A stretch of DNA of 64,000 bases from Dyadobacter koreensis (GTDB lineage: Bacteria; Bacteroidota; Bacteroidia; Cytophagales; Spirosomataceae): assembly GCF_900108855.1 (NCBI RefSeq), contig NZ_FNXY01000003.1:806001-870000 (forward strand). Reading direction: 5' to 3'. This document shows positions 63,313 through 64,000 of this stretch, piece after piece. The position numbers and the translations under genes were made by a program. The notes beneath the pieces are model-generated. The model was given only the letters and a program-made list of their open reading frames with translations, was not told where the DNA came from and did no database searches. The stretch's first letter is position 1. Every line of letters begins with the position of its first letter.

Positions 63313-63510
63313 TTATTCCATCTTTTTTGACTCATTCCATCTTCTGTTTTGTAAAAGAGCTGTAAAGGCGAAAAATAAACTAATTATTAGCAATACCAGG
63401 ATATCCTGCTTGGTAAGACGTTCATTTAAATAGAGCTGTTTATATACAAAGTATAACGATACAACTGAAAACAACAGAGAAATTATTTTGATAGTGGATT
63501 TCAGGTTCAT
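63313..63510 (-). CDS. Small hypothetical membrane protein
   Basis: 65 residues from ATG at 63510 (TTG at 63528 adds six). Two hydrophobic segments (IISLLFSVVSLYFVYK and ILVLLIISLFFAFTALL), basic C-terminus. Unrecognised. It follows the ABC exporter gene by about 40 bp and may be co-transcribed with it. Confidence 0.55.
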   Translation of the reverse strand: MNLKSTIKIISLLFSVVSLYFVYKQLYLNERLTKQDILVLLIISLFFAFTALLQNRRWNESKKME

Positions 63511-63552
63511 CACATCAGTTAGTATCAAGTGGAATAACGGTATCTTTAATTG

Positions 63553-64000
63553 TTAAATTGCCATGTAATTTCTATCATCCACCTCATGCAGAAGGTTCTT
63601 CCAAAATCTGCTGTAAATATTATCTTTTTCCAGAAGATCCTGGTGTGAGCCAAAGGATGTCAGATGGCCTTCGTCTAAAATATAAACACGATCGCAAAAA
63701 TCAGCTAATGTGTGTAAACGATGTGATACATAAATCACACCCATTTCTGGTCTAAGTTTTCGGATTAAATGCATAAATTTTTCTTCGCTTTTTGAATCCA
63801 TTGCCGATGTAACTTCATCCAGTAAAAGTAACTCCGGCTTTTGAAACAAGGCCCTCATAATTCCAACCCACTGCTTTTGGCCTCCTGATAAATTCAGGCC
63901 CTCCTCCCCTACCAAAGTGGCAAGCCCTTGTGGCAATGTTTCCAAAAAAACCATACAGACTTCTTGTTTGAAAAATGCTTCCAGAGACGCCACATTATCT
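63553..64000 (-). CDS. ABC exporter ATP-binding part, probably peptidase-containing type (5' end outside window)
   Basis: 149 residues remain and the frame is open to the window edge (DNVASLEAFF...), so the start lies outside. The signature LSGGQKQWV, Walker B LLLLDEVTSAMD and the switch His (VSHRLHTL) are all present. The block LPQGLATLVGEEGLNLSGGQ resembles the Bacteroidota ABC transporters that carry a C39 peptidase domain and export peptides or bacteriocins; the peptidase part itself is not visible. The C-terminus ends LLHEVDDRNYMAI. Confidence 0.8.
   Translation of the reverse strand, partial: DNVASLEAFFKQEVCMVFLETLPQGLATLVGEEGLNLSGGQKQWVGIMRALFQKPELLLLDEVTSAMDSKSEEKFMHLIRKLRPEMGVIYVSHRLHTLADFCDRVYILDEGHLTSFGSHQDLLEKDNIYSRFWKNLLHEVDDRNYMAI

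Overview
The window looks like chromosome from a member of the Bacteroidota, most likely order Cytophagales and near Dyadobacter (an inference from gene content, not a database match). Evidence: a SusC/SusD (RagA/RagB) pair with lipoprotein partners, a type IX secretion plug-type protein, a DUF3276/PUR-alpha-like protein, DUF5723 and DUF4302 proteins, TAnnTTTG-type promoter elements and little sign of Shine-Dalgarno sequences. I found no tRNA, rRNA, CRISPR array or complete insertion sequence.

Layout. 1-2663: the 3' end of a sensor histidine kinase facing two NarL-type response regulators. 3316-16773: a surface-polysaccharide region in mixed orientation (acetyltransferase, three methyltransferases, Wzx-like flippase, WecB-type epimerase, nucleotide-sugar dehydrogenase, three glycosyltransferases). 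It is interrupted by a 217-bp tandem repeat, an ORF6N-domain gene with striking palindromes, and an AlbA/ATPase-type regulator. 17030-24645: a four-gene SusC/SusD operon with a zinc metallohydrolase lipoprotein and a DUF4302 lipoprotein.

24928-40505: a compact nitrate assimilation island. Leftward run nirB, nirD, a NarX-like sensor and a NarL-like regulator. Rightward, from a shared 279-bp intergenic region, run uroporphyrinogen-III methyltransferase, an outer-membrane porin, a NarK-type transporter, a nitrate reductase fused to FAD and BFD-type iron-sulfur domains, a rubredoxin fused to a degenerate sirohaem-reductase scaffold, and a nitrate-reductase-associated protein. A convergent precorrin-2 dehydrogenase completes sirohaem synthesis. 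Together these cover outer and inner membrane uptake, nitrate to nitrite, nitrite to ammonium, cofactor supply and regulation.

40517-43638: a hicB gene with a hicA copy broken by a nonsense codon, an ABC-F ATPase, and a Uma2 pseudogene. 43745-62766: mostly housekeeping or envelope genes (T9SS plug protein, YchF, PUR-like protein, RlpA, DUF58, RadA, PheS, MsrB, PBP1A and others). 62847-64000: short palindromic repeats, two small membrane proteins and the 3' end of an ABC exporter that runs off the window.

The strongest items for follow-up are the paired palindromes inside and just after the ORF6N gene, the rubredoxin/pseudo-sirohaem-reductase fusion, the repeated ATAGTACA octamer between nirB and cobA, the modular hairpin elements embedded in both nitrate transcripts, and the nonsense-inactivated hicA.
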